NCBI GenBank assembly: GCA_026983735.1
Contig: JALSTN010000261.1
Span: forward strand, 1-36,024
DNA length: 36,024 bases
Source: Saprospiraceae bacterium
Lineage (GTDB): Bacteria > Bacteroidota > Bacteroidia > Chitinophagales > Saprospiraceae
Direction of reading: 5' to 3'
The translations under genes were made by a program, and so were the position numbers. The notes beneath the pieces were generated by a model. It ran no database searches, was not told the DNA's origin, and saw only the letters and a program-made list of their open reading frames with translations. Shown here piece by piece: positions 32,833 to 36,024 of the stretch (within the stretch, counting starts at the first letter, position 1; every line of letters begins with the position of its first letter).

Positions 32833-34605
32833 TTAGGATAGGGCTTCCCCCACTGATGTCTGAAACTGCATATCATATAACTTTTTAAAATATCCATCAG
32901 AGGTCTGTACGAGTTCATCGTATTGCCCATGCTCTACTATTCTGCCTTTATCAAGGACAATCACTTGATTAGAATTCTTAATGGTAGCCAGACGATGAGC
33001 TATAATAATAGTTGTTCGATCCTTTGTTAATTTATCAATGGCCTTTTGTATCACACGTTCGGTCATCGTGTCAATAGAGGAGGTCGCTTCATCTAAAATC
33101 AATAAAGTCGGATCAAAAACGAGTACCCTGACAAAAGCAATTAATTGTCTTTGTCCAACACTCAGATTGGCGCCTCTCTCTTGAAGGATATGGTCATATT
33201 GATCCGGAAAATGCTCAATTATCTCATGTGCACCAATGGATCTCGCTGCATCAATGACCTTTTGCTTTGAAATAGATTGATCTCTTAATCGAATATTGTC
33301 TAGAATAGATCCCGTAAATAAAAACACATCTTGCAATACAATTCCAAGGTGTCTTCGTAATGTCTCATTATTTAAGGTCTTAATCTCAATACCATCAATT
33401 CGAGCATGACCGCGATGATATTCATACAATTTACAGATGATATTAATGATAGAGGTTTTTCCTGAGCCAGTTGCTCCCACTATAGCTGTCGTGCTACCGG
33501 CAGGGATAAAAAAACTGATATCCTTCAATACATCCTGCTGACCATCATAGCTAAAATACAAATGCTCAAATTCTACTTGCCCCTTAAATCCAACCAATGA
33601 TTGTTCCCCTGTATCTTCTAAGTACTCCTCTTTATCAAGTAGAGAAAATACCCTTTTTGAAGCGACCATTGCCATCTGAACATTATTAAACTTATCCGCT
33701 AAAAATCTAATTGGGCGAAACAATCGGTTGACATACATAGGAAAGGCGACTAACACGCCTAAGGTCAACTCTCCTTTTACAACACCGCCGGCTCCTAACC
33801 ATATCATGAGGGCCAATGCAAAGGAAGATATAATTTCTACAACAGGAAAAAAAACTGCATAATACTGTATTGTATTCAAGTTTGCCTTTGTGTATGCTTT
33901 ATTCAGGGCTTTGTAAACCTTACCTTCTCGCTCTTCGACGTTCATAACCTGAATGGTCTTCATTCCGGATATTCTTTCTTGTAAAAAAGAATTCATCTCA
34001 GATATTTTCTTGCGAACAATCTCAAAAGACAGTTTAACCTTCTCCTTGAAAATATAGGTAGCAATGAGCATTAACGGGATCGTCCCAACACAAATTAGAG
34101 TCAACTTTACACTTGTTATTAACATTAAATAAAGCACAGCAAAAATTGAAAACAAATCAGCAACTATCATAGTTAGTCCTTGCCTAGTAAATACTAATCC
34201 TAAGGTCTCAATATCACTAATGACCCGTGTTGTATTTTTCCCAATCGGTGTCTGATCAAAATATCTCATCTTATAATCCAATAACCGATCAAAAAGCTCA
34301 TTTCTAAGATCCAAAACAATTCGTTGGCCCAACCATTCTGTACCGTATACAAACACGTATTCTACTAAAACCTGCAAAACCATAACTGAGATATAAATCA
34401 ATACCCATTTTAGTATCTCTTCCGCAATACTTCCCTGTGTAAATACATCCACTAGTTGGTTGATGATATAGGGTGCCAAGGATCGTAAGGGTGCAAGTAC
34501 TAAGGCCAAGGCTGTGGCTATAAGAACACGAAGAGTGTATGGCCTTGCTCTTTTTAAAATACGCCATAATATGCCTAAATCCCCCTTACGTGTAACCTTT
34601 TCCAT
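32833..34605 (-). CDS. ABC exporter, fused permease and ATPase (MsbA-like)
   Basis: The protein has 590 residues, a half-transporter that would work as a dimer. The N-terminal half holds about six membrane helices (for example TLRVLIATALALVLAPLRSL and MIVADLFSIFAVLYLMLITS). The C-terminal nucleotide-binding domain has Walker A (GATGSGKTS), the signature LSVGQRQL, Walker B (LLILDEATSSID) and the H-loop IIIAHRLATI. Homologues export lipids, drugs or peptides; the cargo is not readable. The linked glycosyltransferase suggests a glycolipid, but this is inference. Confidence 0.93.
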   Translation of the reverse strand: MEKVTRKGDLGILWRILKRARPYTLRVLIATALALVLAPLRSLAPYIINQLVDVFTQGSIAEEILKWVLIYISVMVLQVLVEYVFVYGTEWLGQRIVLDLRNELFDRLLDYKMRYFDQTPIGKNTTRVISDIETLGLVFTRQGLTMIVADLFSIFAVLYLMLITSVKLTLICVGTIPLMLIATYIFKEKVKLSFEIVRKKISEMNSFLQERISGMKTIQVMNVEEREGKVYKALNKAYTKANLNTIQYYAVFFPVVEIISSFALALMIWLGAGGVVKGELTLGVLVAFPMYVNRLFRPIRFLADKFNNVQMAMVASKRVFSLLDKEEYLEDTGEQSLVGFKGQVEFEHLYFSYDGQQDVLKDISFFIPAGSTTAIVGATGSGKTSIINIICKLYEYHRGHARIDGIEIKTLNNETLRRHLGIVLQDVFLFTGSILDNIRLRDQSISKQKVIDAARSIGAHEIIEHFPDQYDHILQERGANLSVGQRQLIAFVRVLVFDPTLLILDEATSSIDTMTERVIQKAIDKLTKDRTTIIIAHRLATIKNSNQVIVLDKGRIVEHGQYDELVQTSDGYFKKLYDMQFQTSVGEALS

Positions 34606-34934
34606 ATAAAATATAAATAATAAAATCCAAAAAATGAAATTGAACCGAATCTTCTAGTAAGGTGATCGACCAAAAAGTCAAAGCCAAGAATGTGCAAAAC
34701 ACTTTCTAATACTGTACAAGCAAATTAAAATACATTGGCTACTCTAAAGTCTAACAAGAATAAATGCTGCAAGTTCAATGAACTATACACATTAGCGATT
34801 GCTTGAAGTAAGAACAACTTATCCAAAGGATAATCGAACAAAAAGAAAGCCGAACTCATCACTGAGTTCGGCTTTTATCTTTTAGATAAGGAATAATAAA
34901 GAGAAAAACAATTTACGATTCCATTTGGCTATCA
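34606..34934. other. intergenic region, gld operon terminator inside
   Basis: This gap lies between the co-directional gldN and ABC exporter genes. Apart from the terminator at 34849-34872 I see no gene. The exporter promoter must lie at 34606-34840, but I find no exact TAnnTTTG there. Confidence 0.5.
34849..34872 (-). terminator. strong intrinsic terminator after gldN
   Basis: GCCGAACTCA and its reverse complement form a 10-bp stem. On the minus strand the loop is GTGA, a GNRA-type tetraloop, and the stem is followed by TTTCTTTTTG. On the plus strand it is followed by TTTT. It lies about 60 bases after the gldN stop. Confidence 0.85.
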
Positions 34935-35843
34935 CTAATAGGACCACAAATCTTGTTCGAAATTAAAGAGGTAATTTTTAATTCTACGAGATTCAAGTAA
35001 ACGATCTATCCCTTCTTGCAACGGATCATCCAATGGAGACTTAATGTAGTCTTTAATCCTCAAATCCAGTGGATTTGTGATCTTATAGATAAAACTAGAA
35101 AAATATCTCGCTTCAAATAAATCTTGCCAAGTCATAGGAGCAACATCATTGCTCGCATTAAAGACCAATTCTTTGGAAAGGTATTTTCTCGCTTCTGGGA
35201 AATACACCCAAAACAAAGGCAAAGCATATTTGAAGGTACCTGTTTCTGGATCATAGAAATCTTTAATCGGAGCTATACCCAATACTCTAACCAATAGTCT
35301 AGATGATTCCTCATCAAAAAACCATACCTCCTTAATCCGATACTGCTTGATGTCTTCATAATTGATATCGTTATGAACTATTTTGACAGTTTCTTCATAC
35401 GTATCTTCATCAAAATCAATAAGGGTATCTACAGTACTCATTTGAGCTTGTACTTCCTCGATGGTCATGATGTGTTTAAAATCATCTTTATTATAAACCG
35501 TGATATCACCATTTAGTGCAAGATCTGCAATAACCTGAAAGAAAGGTCTTTGAGGATTTACGAAAGCCAAATTCATTTTTTCAGCTACATCAATCACTCG
35601 CCAAACCTTCTTTTCCCACGGAATATCAGCTTCCCTCATAGGCTCATAAGGTAAGACCCTATTGTCTTGGATAAGCGTACGTTTAACAACCCCATCAACT
35701 ACATGAGCTGTATCAACTTCTGTTGATTCCTTAATTAGTTCTTCGTCCCCGCCCATCTCAATTTTATCCTGCGAAAACAAAGCAGGAGAAACAAGAACGC
35801 CTAAGAACAAGAATAAAAATTTGAATTTATATGAAAACATCAT
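34935..35843 (-). CDS. gldN: gliding motility / T9SS protein GldN
   Basis: The protein has 302 residues, close to the usual GldN length. A signal peptide starts at the ATG at 35843 or at the next codon (MFSYKFKFLFLFLGVLVSPALFS). The body includes WEKKVWRVIDVAEKMNLAFVNP, the KDDFKHIMTIEEVQ segment, IKQYRIKEVWFFDEESSRLLVRVLG, and PLFWVYFPEARKYLSKE, all characteristic of GldN. GldN is a periplasmic partner of GldK, and together they form a ring structure of the T9SS. It begins 16 bases after the gldM stop, as expected for the gldKLMN operon, and is followed by a strong terminator. Confidence 0.93.
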   Translation of the reverse strand: MMFSYKFKFLFLFLGVLVSPALFSQDKIEMGGDEELIKESTEVDTAHVVDGVVKRTLIQDNRVLPYEPMREADIPWEKKVWRVIDVAEKMNLAFVNPQRPFFQVIADLALNGDITVYNKDDFKHIMTIEEVQAQMSTVDTLIDFDEDTYEETVKIVHNDINYEDIKQYRIKEVWFFDEESSRLLVRVLGIAPIKDFYDPETGTFKYALPLFWVYFPEARKYLSKELVFNASNDVAPMTWQDLFEARYFSSFIYKITNPLDLRIKDYIKSPLDDPLQEGIDRLLESRRIKNYLFNFEQDLWSY

Positions 35844-35859
35844 AAATAGTTTTAAAAGA

Positions 35860-36024
35860 TTATCTGATATTGAATACCATCTGGCTCAATGGTCGTCCGG
35901 CTCGGTCCCCGGGGCAAGTAGCTTTGATATTTTCAAAGAAGTACTTGTCTCCTGGCTTTGCCTTATTAATCAAAGCTCGTGTATCCGGTCTGTATTTTCC
36001 ACCGCGATTCGTTACGGGTTCAGG
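35860..36024 (-). CDS. gldM: GldM, C-terminal fragment
   Basis: This gene is missing from the ORF track because it runs off the right edge. The last 54 codons before a stop at 35860-35862 read through RPDTRALINKAKPGDKYFFE and end in PLSQMVFNIR. This matches the conserved end of GldM, which has a GDKxFFExI motif and an Ig-like last domain. GldM with GldL forms the proton-driven motor of the T9SS. The position directly before gldN confirms it. Confidence 0.85.
   Translation of the reverse strand, partial: PEPVTNRGGKYRPDTRALINKAKPGDKYFFENIKATCPGDRAGRPLSQMVFNIR

Overview
The window looks like chromosomal DNA from a member of the Bacteroidota, probably a Saprospiria- or Chitinophagia-type lineage. 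The evidence is a gldM-gldN pair of the type IX secretion system (T9SS), secreted proteins with type A and type B T9SS sorting domains, a SusC/SusD pair, a DUF1573-yajC-YbbR cluster, and promoter-like boxes of the Bacteroidota form TAnnTTTG. Base composition is moderately AT-rich. I see no tRNA, rRNA, CRISPR array, transposase or phage gene.

Layout. 1-354: N-terminal end of a DUF1800 gene on the minus strand. 876-2309: a secreted protein with a gliding/T9SS type B C-terminal domain. 2317-3822 (minus): a sodium:solute symporter. 4477-8760: a plus-strand cassette of DUF1800, DUF1501 (Tat-type signal) and a discoidin-like protein with a type A T9SS tail. 8884-9852 (minus): an ArsM-type arsenite methyltransferase. 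10083-12356 (minus): a PiT phosphate transporter. 12618-13694 (minus): class II aldolase. 24472 down to 13904 (minus): a long co-directional run of nagB (deaminase plus LmbE-like domain), SusC, SusD, a second sodium:solute symporter, aroK and trxB, closed by a 19-bp hairpin. A LacI-type regulator (24797-25882) is divergent from nagB, with a 28-bp perfect palindrome between them. 26001-27954: DUF1573 lipoprotein, yajC and a YbbR-like protein. 28054-30642: rpsO and pnp. 31102-34605 (minus): family 2 glycosyltransferase, small membrane protein and ABC exporter. 34935-36024 (minus): gldN and the C-terminus of gldM, ending in a strong terminator.

How the genes work together. The nagB-SusC-SusD-symporter set with its LacI regulator reads as an uptake and catabolism unit for amino sugars, although no glycoside hydrolase is in view. 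The Gld proteins would export the two tailed secreted proteins. Housekeeping genes (fbaA, trxB, aroK, rpsO, pnp, yajC) are interspersed.

Most unusual observation. The 12-mer GGTATGAAATGG (reverse complement CCATTTCATACC) occurs ten times exactly in 36 kb, where I estimate about 0.005 copies by chance. Its 10-mer core TATGAAATGG occurs thirteen times. Copies lie in coding and non-coding DNA, on both strands and in several reading frames. They include two head-to-head inverted pairs, one of which forms the apparent terminator of trxB, and a tandem array over the ybbR start codon. This pattern resembles the DNA uptake sequences of Neisseria and Pasteurellaceae. I am not aware of such a system described for Bacteroidota, so it is the leading candidate here for an undescribed system. 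That role is an inference; only the repeat distribution is observed.
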